DNA of 64,000 nucleotides from Arctopsyche grandis (GCF_051622035.1 NC_135358.1:12530001-12594000); one strand, 5' to 3'; positions 11,349 through 22,784 are shown, numbered from the stretch's first letter. The notes: generated from the letters alone by a model not told the origin. Translations and numbers: made by a program.

Positions 11349-11958
11349 AATCACCGAACCCAATCAATATAGTAAGGAAAAAAAATGAAAGAAGATTTAA
11401 GAAAATGGAATGAAAAAATAATTTATATAATAATACTCTGAACTAGGGGAAGGATCAAAAGAGTGAAATAAAGTGTGCAGAAATACAAAGCTGGATCAAT
11501 GTAAAAAAAAAACAATACATACTTAGCCGATGAATGAATTAAAATTGCCTTACGCATGATAACAGACAAAAATAATAGAATAATGAAATAGGATTTAGTT
11601 TTTGCAAATATGTAAAAAATATTTTACACTAAATATAAAGCAAATAACAAAAATTAGCTTCGAACTGGAAAGGCCTATAGAAAAAGCTATTTAGACCAAA
11701 CATCACCGATTGGCGATTGCCGCATAACCTCAAACGCAATCGGCTCTTGTGTCGATTATATTTTTTTTCATTTATGATGGCTCTTTCTTCAGTATTAACA
11801 GGTTTATAAGTATTCAGACTTTTTTTTAATTCAGAATTTTCATGCAGTCATGTTCAAAAATAAATTGCGAAAATTCTAAAGAATCAAAACTATATTAATT
11901 ATGACAGCAAGTAGTCTCTTGATGTGGTAACGTTTATATTTTATTATTTACAGCGAAA
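11349..11958 (+). promoter_or_regulatory. Presumed upstream region of mRpL1
   Basis: No gene is seen in this AT-rich stretch. A possible 3' splice site (TTATTTACAG, ending 11953) lies just before the mRpL1 start codon, so a non-coding first exon further upstream is possible. No core promoter motif is clear. Confidence 0.35.
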
Positions 11959-14061
11959 ATGCCTAATCTATTTAGGTCTGTTTTCATTCAGCCCTCGATA
12001 CAAATGACTTGTCAAGTAAGTAGCCAAAATTAAAGCTCATTTTATTTAATCTTTACATTTTCATCATTTGATTTTTTGTTTTGTATACAATAGAGAATGC
12101 TCAGTTTGAGTTCAATCGATTTTGCCGCTCGTAAGGGAACTAGAGAAAAAGCTAGAAAGAAAAAAGTCAAAGTTGAAGTAAAAAAACTCGATTTTGCTTC
12201 AAGGAGATATGGATCTGCTAAAAAATCGTAAGTATTGATAATTTTTTATATTTATTACATTTAGATCAAAATACGTGAATGAAATTTTTTAGGAATAAGA
12301 AACGCGTTGATAGACACATAAGTGATGAATTGAAGCCTAACAGACCACCACCACACGTTGAAGTCTATGCTAGAAGATTTTTTAAACGTCAAGTGCATAC
12401 CATTGAAGAAGCTGTAAATTCCATGAAAGAAACCCATCATCCTACTATGTTTAACGCTCCAGATGCTCTTGTGAATATTTTTATTGAGCTGAATATTGAA
12501 ACAACTAAAAAGGTCATCATGTGATCTATTATCGAGTTCTCTAGATAGTTTCAAATTAATATTGAACGAATTTGTTTATATATTGATTGTAGAATCGTTA
12601 CATGGATAACTTTTTCCGCACTGCTTTGTTACCTCATCCTTTTCAAATAAGTGAGGACAGGAGAATTCTCGTGTTTTGTAAGGATTTGGATTTGCAAAAA
12701 AAGGTAATTACAGCAGGAGCTACTGTAGCTGGTGGAACAGAAATAATTAAAGATATACAGGTATGTTTTCTATATCTTTTTTGGTATGTTTTATCTAGAA
12801 TTTATCTAATCTAGAATTTTTTTTCACTCGGCTACCTCACTAAGTAGCCCATTTTAATAATTTGCACCTTTCATATTAGAAAAATTAGAAGTTCGCTATT
12901 CTGAAATATGAAATTTAGTTTATTTCTAAGAAAATATCTGATAAATATGCAATCATCTGAAGTCATTATCAGTCACGAGATTTGCTAGCAGTTTGAAAAG
13001 AATTGTATTAAAAAGACATCATTCTTATTACTAAGTTCAAATAGCTTGATAAGGAATTTATCACAAAAAATCCATCTTACTTTAATATAAAGAAGCAAAA
13101 TGCACATTACGAGAACTCATCTTTTCTTTATACAGTCTTGAAGATTGTTAAGTTTGTGAATTTTGTTTTATGTTTGCAGCGCCTTGCAAACCGAATAAAT
13201 GATCCCAAAATTTGCACAAAAATTGCGTGATCATAAGAATCCATACATCCATGCATCTTCATCTTTTTACATACATACATATATTTTCCAAAAAATGATT
13301 TAAAAAAAATCTCATTATGTAAATAATATAATATATATTTTCTTTTCAGTCTGGACAGCTCAAGTTGGTCGATTTCGATTATATATTAGCACATTCTCAA
13401 ATATTGACCGATATTATACCTTTAAGGGGTTTAATGAAAAAGAGATTCCCCAGTGAAAAAATAGGAACTTTGGGACACAATATAGAAGAATTAGTAACTC
13501 AATTTCGTGGTGGAGTTCAGTATAAGTCGCAAAAAGATGAACAGCAAAAAAATTTTTCTAAAATCGTAACACCTATTGGAAAAGTGAGTTGCGATTTTGG
13601 TTTGTTTACATAATCATAATCATAATCAGTTTTTGAGATTTATTTAATATAACATTTGTTTTTAGTTGGGTATGGAAGTTTCACATCTAGAGGCAAATAT
13701 TGATAAGCTACTTATAGATGTAAATGAAATGCGACCTAATAAACCGGGTCTATTTATAACGAAGTAATCATAAATATTTGTTTATATATTTATATGTGCA
13801 TATGTATAAATTAGATTTTTATCGACTTCAGTTAAGTAATTTAAATTGAGAAAGATTCATTTTTTTATTTTGTTTTATAGATGCTATCTTACGAGCCCCC
13901 CGGGAACGGAAAAACTACGAATTAATCCATTTAATTACATAAGGGAACCTGAAAGTTCAACTTCAGAAAATAAAAAAACGAAATCTGTCCGGGTTGATGT
14001 GGATAGTGATTCTGACGATGAGATTGAGAAAGTGGAAGCTGAAGCAGCAGGAAATGTTTAA
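11959..14061 (+). CDS. mRpL1: Mitochondrial ribosomal protein L1 (uL1m), seven exons
   Basis: The coding sequence is join(11959..12015,12094..12227,12293..12512,12593..12760,13350..13583,13666..13763,13881..14061), 363 aa. Frames stay open across every join (phases 0,2,0,0,0,2). The N-terminal part is rich in K and R (for example REKARKKKVKVEVKKLDFAS), as expected for a mitochondrial ribosomal protein. The uL1 domain starts near residue 90 (HVEVYARRFFKRQVHTIEEA) and continues through MFNAPDALVNIFIEL, RRILVFCKD, AGATVAGGTEII and PLRGLMKKRFPSEKIGTLG. The protein ends in an acidic tail (DVDSDSDDEIEKVEAEAAG). uL1m forms the L1 stalk of the mitochondrial large subunit, which helps release deacylated tRNA. 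Introns are 65-82 bp except the fourth (589 bp) and the last (117 bp). All acceptors are AG; the donor after exon 3 is an atypical AAG|GTCATC. Identity is strong. Confidence 0.93.
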
Positions 14062-14105
14062 TTTTATTTATTTGTTTGTCATTATTGTAGTTGAATTTAT
14101 TTTAT

Positions 14106-14111
14106 AATAAA
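14106..14111 (+). terminator. Polyadenylation signal of mRpL1
   Basis: An AATAAA hexamer lies 45 bp past the mRpL1 stop codon, followed by AT- and T-rich sequence. Position and form fit a cleavage and polyadenylation signal. Confidence 0.65.
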
Positions 14112-15111
14112 AATATTTGCGTTTAATGATTTTTCTTTTTTATTTTGTTATTATTATGGATATGTTTAATGTTTTGCAATTGAAATATATTTTTCGACAC
14201 CTAAATCAAAAATATATACTACATAGAACAAAGTGGTGGACATACGGCACAATGAAAAAAGTTTGCTGGGACCTGATGATTGAAATAAAATAAAAAAAAG
14301 AGGCTAGTAAAAATACCTAATGATTATTTATGTTGTAGCGAATGTATCACATCATCGATCGTTTTGCTGTAGTATTCTGATACTATTGAGGACTTCAATA
14401 TCAGTATTATGCATGTGCCAATGGTGTCCAATTTCCTTATGTATGTGGTTATATGTACACATTTATGTTTCCGTAAAATATTGTGACAATATTTAATGTA
14501 CATAAATAAATTTATAGTCTCATACTGATCGATAAAGACAATATGTATTCTTGTCGATTTGTAGGATATTTTAAAAAGTTTGTTCTCAATTAATTATATA
14601 CATTAGGTATTGTTGAATCACTTGCCGCAAACATGAGCCATACGCTCACGTGTGCGACAATTATTACGAAAGTAATTTAATATTCACACAAATAAGTAAA
14701 AAAATAAAAATGTGAAATCAGTCAGAATCGCTCAAATTTTTAACAATTTCACGAAGAGCTGGTTTTCTCCAAATGGGAGCCTCCATGTTCCTGGGTGTGA
14801 AGAAAAATTTGAGTAATACATGGCATAAATACAATATAAAAAAAATGATTCTCGTTCTCTGTTGGAATTTGTGCAATGTTTAATTAGAGTCGTTGTGAAA
14901 TATTTTTTGCATTGAAGCAAGCGGGACGGCTCGTCTTCGTGCAAATAAAATCCTTTTTTTTTTTACTTCATTTCATTTTTTATAAGGTTTATTTATTGTT
15001 TTAAATTTTTTTTTTTTTTTCAGTTAGGTTGCTTGCATCCGTTGCTTTCCGAAATTGGCCAACTCTGATCCTATAGTCCTGGTTTTACTGTAATGTTCTC
15101 TTTATCAAATA
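14112..15111. other. Intergenic DNA, no gene seen
   Basis: No supported gene on either strand; AT-rich with T-runs near 14955 and 15010. Short open frames here lack recognisable domains. Confidence 0.5.
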
Positions 15112-15445
15112 CTAGCTGTATTACCCGGCTTCGCTCGGTATTTAAAATATAAACCGCTTAAACATGACTAATCTAATAGTAAACATTTTATTAAAAAAAA
15201 AAATGTTTTTTTATTTTTTTTCCTTCTAGGGCTTTGCCCTCGGCGCCCCCTGAGCCTTTGCCTTCTAGGGCTTCGCCCTTGGCGCCCCCTTGAGCCTTTG
15301 GCCTTTTAAAAATAAGTCTAATCGGCGCCTATGAATCGAAAAAAAATAAATCGAATCATTGGTTCGTTGACGGCTGCGCCCCGTAAACCGCTTAAACATG
15401 ACTAATAATCTAATAGTTAACATTTAATTAAAAAAAAAAATTTCA
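15112..15445 (-). mobile_element. Helitron-like element, minus orientation
   Basis: Read on the minus strand, the 3' end is CCGAGCGAAGCCGGGTAATA followed by CAGCTAG, so it ends in CTAG at 15115-15112. This matches the 3' hairpin and CTAG of the copy at 2873-3109. The phrase ACCGCTTAAACATGACTAAT occurs twice (near 15152 and 15390), so part of the element is duplicated. Between the two copies lie two near-repeats of CTTCTAGGGCTTYGCCCT and GGCGCCCCCT. The 5' boundary on the right side is not clear. Confidence 0.5.
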
Positions 15446-15446
15446 G

Positions 15447-15533
15447 TTTCAGACTCTTCAGCCAGGAAGTTTTGCTTTTTCTGGAGCCGCTCCTTCCGTG
15501 AATCTTCCCTTGGATAATGAGATGCAAGAATTG
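15447..15533 (+). other. Exon-like open fragment beside the Helitron-like repeat
   Basis: The 87-nt stretch is open in one frame (29 codons, containing QPGSFAFSGAAPSVNLPLDN). It is preceded by a T-rich tract ending CAG (with a second TTTCAG six bases later) and followed by a GTATGT donor-like sequence. A second possible in-frame 36-nt exon (DLTTLLNLDCYT) lies at about 15604-15639, before GTGAGT. I do not recognise the peptide. It could be an exon of an unannotated plus-strand gene, a gene fragment carried by a Helitron, or chance. Confidence 0.3.
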
Positions 15534-15649
15534 GTATGTCTCAGGATGTCGCATTACATGACTAAAGTATTTAAATTTTCTTGATGGTTTTGGCAACTTT
15601 GTAAGGACCTTACGACATTATTGAACCTGGATTGCTATACTGTGAGTTG

Positions 15650-16362
15650 GCACCGATTCGGGTATGTTGGTGGATCCACTTTACTTCCTTCTCATCCGTC
15701 ATATCAACTAGCGTGTCTACAACAACACCGTCGTTACATTCTTTCCGCCCTCCACGGCTGTAGCCAGGGGAGGCTATGGGGTGGTAGCCCGCTCTCTAAA
15801 TATATAAAAAATAATATGTAATTATAAGAATATTATGACTCAGCTTATGAATGTTTCTGCTCTGGTTCATTTATAATTAAAATGAGTTGCAAAATGTAAA
15901 GAATATAATATTTCGGTAAATTTCATTGTTCTCGTTTTTTAAATACCGAAGAAAATTCTGCTTTCTGGTTTTAACGGTAATACATTTCATTCATCGTGGT
16001 CGTGATTTTGGGGACATAATTACATTTTTTTTCATAGAATTAAATTAAATGGTACATGTATCGTGATACAAAGATTTCTAATAAAAATGTTATATTAACT
16101 TTTTTTTTGTTATATAAAACTCATGCCAGGTGTCTTCAGATTTTTTTTAGTAATTGATATATTTATTACATTTTTTATTTTAATTCAATGTCTTTTTGTT
16201 CAAATTCCGAAGAAAAAAATGTTCATAAAAACTTTCATTTTCCTTAATAGAAGGAAAAATAGTTAAATATTCTTATTAATCTGACTTTAAAATCACAAAT
16301 TTCTACATGTCGACAGAGTATACATCATCGGTGCACGGGTAATTTTTTAGCACCGTATGGGA
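15650..16362. other. Intergenic DNA, no gene seen
   Basis: AT-rich sequence without a supported gene. Near 15755-15800 a GC-richer phrase (GCCAGGGGAGGCTATGGGG) stands out and may be a repeat edge, but no partner end was found. Confidence 0.4.
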
Positions 16363-16482
16363 AAGGTTAAATGCTTGGGGGGGGGGCTTTGTTTCAATCC
16401 CCGGAAGGATTTTTAGCTTATGTACTTCCTCTATTTATAAGGGGCATGAGCTATTCTCCACATAGATACATGTGTATTTTAT

Positions 16483-17078
16483 CGGTCTCCGTCACGGGCC
16501 CGAATGTGAAACGCCCGAAAACGCAAATATCGGAAGGCAAAGATCGAAAATCGAAAGATCTTAAGTTGAAAGATAAAAAAAAGAGTGCATGGTAAACGGT
16601 ACATACTCACTTAATTTGCGCGAGCAGGATACAACAGGAACAAGAGGAACAGGCTTTTCCTCCCGTATTAATGTGCGCGCGCAGAATACGGGAGGATAAG
16701 CTTGTTCCTCTTGTTCCTGTTGTATGCTGCTCGCGCAAATTAAGTGAGTATGTATCGTTTACCATGCATCTTTTTTTATCTAAGCTCGCTTTAAAGGTCA
16801 CGGAATTTGACCCTTAAAGCCCTCAACATGAGGCCACCACCCCTCCGACGAATACAGTCCAAGAGACCCTTTCGTCGGAGAACGAGACGGTTGTTCATGA
16901 ATATCGTACAAGAACAACTGCACATCACTGTTCTAATAAAAAAACCACACTGTGCATAACCAAGTACAAAATTAACAAATTTTTTTATCTTTCAACTTAA
17001 GATTTTTCGATTTTCGATCTTTGCCTTCCGATATTTGTGTTTTCCGACGTTTCACATTCGGGCTCGTCACGGAGACCG
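16483..17078. mobile_element. Palindromic MULE-like MITE, copy interrupted by an insertion
   Basis: The left end starts CGGTCTCCGTCACGGGCCCG and the right end is its reverse complement, ending GGAGACCG at 17078. The body matches the copies at 3128-3519 and 17259-17647. A 198-bp segment (16782-16979) interrupts the right arm and is flanked by an 11-bp duplication. The sequences next to the two ends (GTATTTTAT and AGTTCAGAC) do not match, so this copy has no target duplication, which supports rearrangement rather than a simple insertion. Confidence 0.7.
16771..16990. mobile_element. 198-bp insertion with 11-bp target duplication
   Basis: The segment 16782-16979 is absent from the other copies of the host repeat and is flanked by direct repeats TTTTTTTATCT (16771-16781 and 16980-16990). 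It contains a GTCGGAG/CTCCGAC-type inverted pair and an A-rich 3' portion. An 11-bp duplication at a T-rich site suggests retroposition of a short RNA or LINE/SINE fragment. I do not recognise the sequence. Confidence 0.5.
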
Positions 17079-17249
17079 AGTTCAGACATATGATACGGGG
17101 TCTAAAATACGAAATTCCGAACCGATGCGGATATCTACAAATAATCGACGAGGTGGTCACCGACATCCGGGTGCGAACAAAGCATTAGAAAGAAAAAGAA
17201 ACTCTTCTACCTCTCTTCGTCGACTTTTCAAAGTCCTATATAACGATAT

Positions 17250-17656
17250 ATAAAATACGGGTCTACCTCACGGGCCCGAATGTGAAACTCCCGAAAACGC
17301 AAATATCGGAAGGCAAAGATCGAAAATCGAAAGATCTTAAGTCGAAAGTTAAAAAAAAGGGTGCATGGTAAACGATACATACTCACTTAATGTGCGGAGA
17401 CAAGATACAACAGGAACAGGAGGAACAAGCTTATCCTCCCGTATTCTGCGCGCGCACATTAATGCGGGAGGAAAAATCTGTTCCTCTTGTTCCTGTTGTA
17501 TCCTGCTCGCGCAAATTAAGTGAGTATGTACCGTTTACCATGCACTCTTTTTTTTATCTTTCAACTTAAGATCTTTCGATTTTCGATCTTTGACTTCCGA
17601 TATTTGCGTTTTCGGGCATTTCACATTCGGGCCCGTGACGGAGACCGATAAAATAC
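17250..17656. mobile_element. Palindromic MULE-like MITE, intact copy with 9-bp target duplication
   Basis: The element 17259-17647 (389 bp) is flanked by an exact 9-bp duplication ATAAAATAC (17250-17258 and 17648-17656). Its arms match the copy at 3128-3519 (392 bp), whose duplication is also 9 bp but of different sequence. Two independent 9-bp duplications fix the family's insertion behaviour as Mutator-like. It has no coding capacity. Confidence 0.8.
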
Positions 17657-17774
17657 ACATGTATCTATGTGGAGAATAGCTCATGCCCCTTATAGATAGA
17701 GGAAGTACATAAGCTAAAAATCCTTCCGGGGATTGAAATAAAGCCCCCCCCCAAGCATTTAACCTTATTCCCTT

Positions 17775-17925
17775 ATTCTGCGGGCGCACATTAATACGGG
17801 AGGATAAACCTGTTCCTCTTGTTCCTGTTGTATCCTGCTCGCGCAAAATAAGTGAATTAAATTTCGATCTTCGCCTTCCGATATTTGTGTTTTCCGACGT
17901 TTCACATTCGGGCCCATGAGGTCGA
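17775..17925. mobile_element. Partial third copy of the palindromic MULE-like MITE
   Basis: This segment repeats the right half of the element (GCGCACATTAATACGGGAGG, CTGTTCCTCTTGTTCCTG, CGCCTTCCGATATTTGTG) but lacks the left arm and has an internal deletion after the GCGCAAA motif. An open frame beginning here runs on to 18106 (VCDCFVPEGFIGVENVLEKV) without a recognised domain and is not called as a gene. Confidence 0.6.
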
Positions 17926-18079
17926 CCCGTCTGAACTACTCCATCTTTCTCCACTTGATGACAGAAATAAATTCCCTACCTGTCCCTATCATGCCGAGGA
18001 CGGCTTCGTTTGTGATTGTTTTGTTCCAGAAGGGTTTATCGGAGTTGAAAACGTCCTGGAAAAAGTGATGCGCAATAAC

Positions 18080-18388
18080 GACAATGGGATGAGCGGTGAG
18101 CGGTGAGCAGTGAGCAGTGGGCAGGTGCGAGAGGTGCGTATTAGGGAACGGGCGCGAGTGCGCCGCGAGCGTCGCTTGTCGCGTCGAGTTGGCCGCCAGG
18201 GGCGGACCGCAGTCTTCGCAGAGGTGACGGCGGGCGGCCGAGCGGTCGAGCAGTCGAGCGCTTCCTCAGCTGCGGGGGCGGATTCCCCTCACAGCCGCCC
18301 CTCGCCCCTCGCCCCTCGCCTCACAGCCCCGCCCTCCCGCGCGCGCCCGGCGGACGGCGACGAGTGGGGCGCCGGACGCGACGACGCC

Positions 18389-18419
<31 letters not shown>

Positions 18420-18660
18420 CCTACCCTCACTCGAACGCAAACACGAACACGAACCCTCACCCACACTCCCACACCCCACTCTTCACTCTTCACAGCCGCC
18501 CCCCGCACACCGCCCCCCGCAACCTACGACAACACACATGAAGGTAATCGAAATGCCCCTTCGTCTGCCCCTCGACTGCGATCCCCTGCTCCTGTTCCTA
18601 CTCACTGGTCACTGCTCACTGCTCATTGGCCACTTTCTATACGCGTCCGTTTAGGTTAAG
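18080..18660 (+). promoter_or_regulatory. GC-rich, CpG-rich island; possible twin promoter or 5' exon
   Basis: This is one of the most GC-rich blocks in an otherwise AT-rich window and has many CpG dinucleotides. It precedes twin, on the same strand, by about 5 kb. The first twin exon in the window has an AG acceptor at 23744 before the start codon, so a non-coding upstream exon must exist; this island is the best local candidate. A possible donor (ATGAAG|GTAATC) lies near 18545. The two long open frames here translate low-complexity repeats and are not convincing genes. Confidence 0.45.
18385..18430. repeat. (CCCTCA)n short tandem repeat
   Basis: Several perfect tandem copies of CCCTCA followed by CCCTACCCTCAC lie within the GC-rich island. 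They account for the serine-proline repeat seen in a translated frame here. Confidence 0.75.
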
Positions 18661-21600
18661 AGCCCCCCTCTGGTGCGTACACAACAATACAATGCGCGCG
18701 CCGAGCCATTCTCACCCTTATTGACGCGCCTCGGCCTCTGTCCTCTGCCCACTTTCCCGTGCCGACTTTCACCTCTCCTTTCATACTTTCTTCCTCTTCG
18801 GTGCGTGTGCGTGTATTTTTAGCGATAAACAAATTCAGTGACACTTCGGCGTGCACTTTCCGCGCCGAATGCCTTCACCAGCGCCAAACAAACGCAAAAC
18901 AACACACAATCTCGCTAGTCACCATTTTGTATCGAACTTTTAAAAATAGTACTTCCCCACTATGTGAAGGCATTCTTTTAAACGAAATATATATATTTTT
19001 TTTGTATTATAAAACAACTTATTCACTGTACCGTCCACCGAAGATGACGTGACATTCTCACAAAAGAGAGGATGTTGTGTGCAAAAAAACATGAAATGAA
19101 ACTCCAATTGTCAGAAGAAAGTCAACTTCCGATATGGAAATTGGTTCAGCAACAATGGTCTACCATTTGTGGCATACGTCTTGTATATTGTCGGGCCGGA
19201 TCAAATTGTGCAAGGAGGAACTAGACACGAACAATAACACGACCGTCGACTGTAATAATACGGTCTTAACAAACGACCCGAATAAAAGATAGGGGGCAAA
19301 AGATCAATCGTTGAAAACTTGTTTACATATAGAAAGAATAATGCCGTTGGAGTAACTGTTCGACAGTGAATTTTAGAGGACTGTGTCAGAAGACTGACGA
19401 ATGTCAGTCGAAGTGGCTGATCACAGTTGGAGAATTGGAAAATAACTAGATTCTATAACATTGTGAAGTCAATCATCGTTAGGACTCAGTTGATCCACAC
19501 TTTGACCTCCTTATTCAGAATTTTGATGCATGTGGGTAATAAACGGCGCCGAGTAACAATCCATCATCATTTGAAGGAAACTGATCAGAAACGACAACGT
19601 ATTTGAGTCTCTTTCGGATACAATTAAAAAATATTACCCTCCAGAATCTGAATCATAATTAAAGTTTAAAATTACTCACATAATTTTTTTTCATTGTTGA
19701 AACAATAGACTAGTTTTTGTTTTTAATAAAAAAATATATATTATGTTTAAAAGAAATGCCTCTAAATAATAGGAAAGTATTATAAAAATTAACTTTAAAA
19801 CCTTGCCACCTGGCTTATTATATATCAAGAAAAAAAATCGTTCCTTCAAAATTTTACCCAATACAGTTTTCTAGATGAAAATTATACGTTTATTCGCATA
19901 CTTCTCCATTGCAATAACATAATTTATCTCACCGAAACGATTTGAATAAAATTCGTTTCAACTATTGTACAATCTGATCGCATTCTGCGGTAGAAATATT
20001 TGTATTTAAATTGTGCTATTTTGTAAGAGGCTAAAATTCTCATTGTGAGAATGTGAAATGATTCTACGTATGTGTGTGTGTGTGTGTGTGTTAATATCTA
20101 ATGTGTTTCTCGTTTTAGACGTTTGAAGATTGTCAGCGATTGGTTTATGCCCAAAATGAGATCAGTAAATAAAAATGTCCAGATTCGATTGAAAAGTATG
20201 TGGTGGTTCAACGTTAACGGTACATTTGTGGCTATCAAATAATCGTACTGACTGGTGTTGTGCAAGTGTATGCACAATTGGTAGTATTGCACATTTAGTG
20301 TCGTCGGTTTCGTTGGAAATATAAACGTACATCGAAAAGAATTCAATGATCCATCATCGATAGAGAAAAATCATTTGTGAAAATGTTTATCTTGATAATT
20401 TGAATCGTATAATTTTAACTTGAATAAAACTACGAAAAGTTCATTCAAATCAAATATTTTAATGCACATCTTATTTATATACGTATACTACATTCGTTTT
20501 AATAATTTGTATGAACGTTTTATTTTATCCGATTTCTCTTTTGCATCTTTTTACTGTTTTCAATACGGACAAAAATATAATAGTGAAAGTTGTGAATGAA
20601 CTAAAATCAAAAACGAAATTTTGACTTACCACTTATGTATATTACTAATTTATTTTGACCTCTGCGTTAAACAACAGGTCCTGTTCCTCAAAATGGTTTC
20701 ATTTATATATATAAGTATATAATATGAATAAAACTTTAACGCATCATTGTTATATTTGTGCAATTTTAATCTCGGTAATTGTGCTGTGACAATATTTATT
20801 TTATTTTCAAACGTTATTTTACGTTTATATATGTAAATAATATAATTCGGTTAATAGCCACTCTGGTTTAAAAATATTCTATACATACATATGTATATCC
20901 GATTCTGTGAATGAAATTTTTTATATGTACAAAAATTCTTTATACTATATTGACTGTAAATATTTAGTTTACTTCCAAATTTCCTTATCACATTTGAGGC
21001 ATTTTTTAGTAACAATTTAATTTGTCAATGATAATGCTAGTATCTTAATAACAAAAAGTAATAGTTACTCGTAATTTAATTTGATTGCCTATCAATGTAT
21101 GTAGAAACCTATTTACGAGATAATAATTTCACTGATACTGTTTAGATTAATAACTTTCATATCGGTTTGATATCTTTTTAGTAAATATAAATAAATACAC
21201 TATCATAAATAAAATTGTAAACATATAAAATAATGGAAAAAAAATGATCTCAGGATGTTTTCAAAATAGACCTTCAGTTTTATTTTTATGCAGTTTTATC
21301 TGACTCTTTCAATTGATGATTATACGTCTATGTAGTTTATTTTCGTATCCGCAAAATTTATCGCAACGCATTAAATCTTTAATATATGTTGAAGTTCATC
21401 GAGGTCAAATGATCGTAAAATAAAGTTTTCAGTTGTAAACAGATAGTCGAATTCATGTATTTGAATCGGTGATTGATTTTATTGTGTTAATGTTTTGTGG
21501 TTTGCCAAGTTAGCATCATTTTCCGACGAAAACTGTGGAGTGGACGATTCTTTTTTTAAATCAATTTCAACATATATTCATTATTGTCTGACGACGGTGT

Positions 21601-22385
21601 AGATTGAGACACCTGTGTGTATTTTAACTTGGAAATGCGAGCCGGTGTGCTAGTTTTCTCTATGAATTCGATTGCCTAAAATGATAAGTTTCAATGGTGT
21701 TTTAAACGTGACGTGATGATCTTTTGTTTGTGGCTTGGCGTATGTATGTATTATTTGTGTCGGTTGTTGTCTTAAGTGAATAGAATAATGTAGGACTTGA
21801 GAACTTGATGTTTGATTTGTTTTGCAGCATTCATCTGTGTCTATATTGCGAATTGATGAATATTTTACATTTGATTCATATGTAAACATCGTGCCCGAAT
21901 TAATGGACTCGATTTATCTAAATAAATTTTCATATGAAGTGGAAAAAGATTTGCAATTTATTTATATTTTGTTTGTTACCGTCTTTTGGAAAGTGGTCTA
22001 ATTTGTGTTCTTTCACATCTGGACCATTTATATATTTTCGTACGAAGGCACAAAGCATTTAGATAGGTATTTGGTGAAGTTGTTATTTCATATGGAATAA
22101 TATTACCATTCTGACTGTAGCTTAACCTGGATTTCAATTATTTACAAATCCTACAAAGCCTTTATAGAAATAATTTGGAAAATAAAATTTTACAATTGCA
22201 CCTGAATTTGAATGCTGAACTTTTTGGCTTACAAAAAATTTCTCTGTTGATTACGTTCTCGTTTTGGCCAGTTATTTAATCATACAGATATTATATTCAC
22301 AGGACTCTTGGAATTCTCTTCCAAATTCATTTCAAAATCTTTTGTTCTGGTCATGGTTTATATTATCATCAATTATTTTTCCTAG
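18661..22385. other. Probable twin 5' intron or intergenic DNA, no coding gene seen
   Basis: No supported coding exon. A GC-moderate stretch at 19060-19640 has no recognisable domain in any frame. A (TG)n microsatellite lies at about 20073-20091. The rest is AT-rich. Confidence 0.45.
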
Positions 22386-22389
22386 TTTG

Positions 22390-22770
22390 CTCAATGATTA
22401 GCTGTGTAGTTATTAATATCATCTGGAATACGGTGGACGATTCGCCTCCACTCCTGTGTTTAGGGATGATGCCGCCAGTTCTATAATTTGGTGACCGCCT
22501 CTTTGTTCGTCTTCCCTCTGGTGTTCTGTTGACTACCAACTTATCTAGACTATCCACATTCTTCCTGATAATATGGCCAAAAGAATCCTTTTTCTACATG
22601 TTGTGAAGTCTCTGAAACTGTCAGCTCTTTGTAGATGGAGATGTTCAAGCGTCATTTCATTACAACACCACATTTCGAAGGCATCTAACGTGTCCTTTTC
22701 TCTCTTTTAAAGCGTTCGTGTCTCGACTCCATACAATGCAATCCAATGGATCACCAGAGATCGCACCAGA
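22390..22770 (-). mobile_element. LINE 3' fragment, copy A
   Basis: On the minus strand the broken frame gives LYGVETRTL, then KDTLDAFEMWCC, and ends near ATTGAGCAAACTAGG. These match the C-terminal part of non-LTR retrotransposon ORF2, as in the fragments at 7860-8250 and 22785-23335. Stops and frameshifts are frequent, so it is inactive. Confidence 0.65.
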
Positions 22771-22784
22771 CAGATTTTTGTTCT

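Larger units (their letters stand above)
16363..17766. repeat. 1.4-kb composite inverted repeat built on palindromic elements
   Basis: The outer flanks are inverted copies of each other: 16363-16482 reads AAGGTTAAATGCTTGGGG and onward through CCCCGGAAGGATTTTTAGC to CATAGATACATGTGTATTTT, and 17648-17766 is its reverse complement with few differences. Between them lie one interrupted copy (16483-17078) and one intact copy (17259-17647) of the palindromic MULE-like element, separated by about 180 bp of unrelated sequence. The open frame at 16371-16595 and a mirror-image one in 17535-17954 simply translate the two arms and are not treated as genes. Confidence 0.75.

Noticed and set aside
16371-17954. 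Two near-identical predicted peptides (LGGGALFQSPEGF...) on opposite strands
   Set aside because: They are translations of the two arms of one inverted repeat, so they are mirror images rather than two genes.
18110-18654. Two overlapping open frames in the GC island (143 and 96 codons)
   Set aside because: GC-rich, low-complexity composition leaves several frames open at once; Ser-Pro and Thr-Leu repeats come from (CCCTCA)n.
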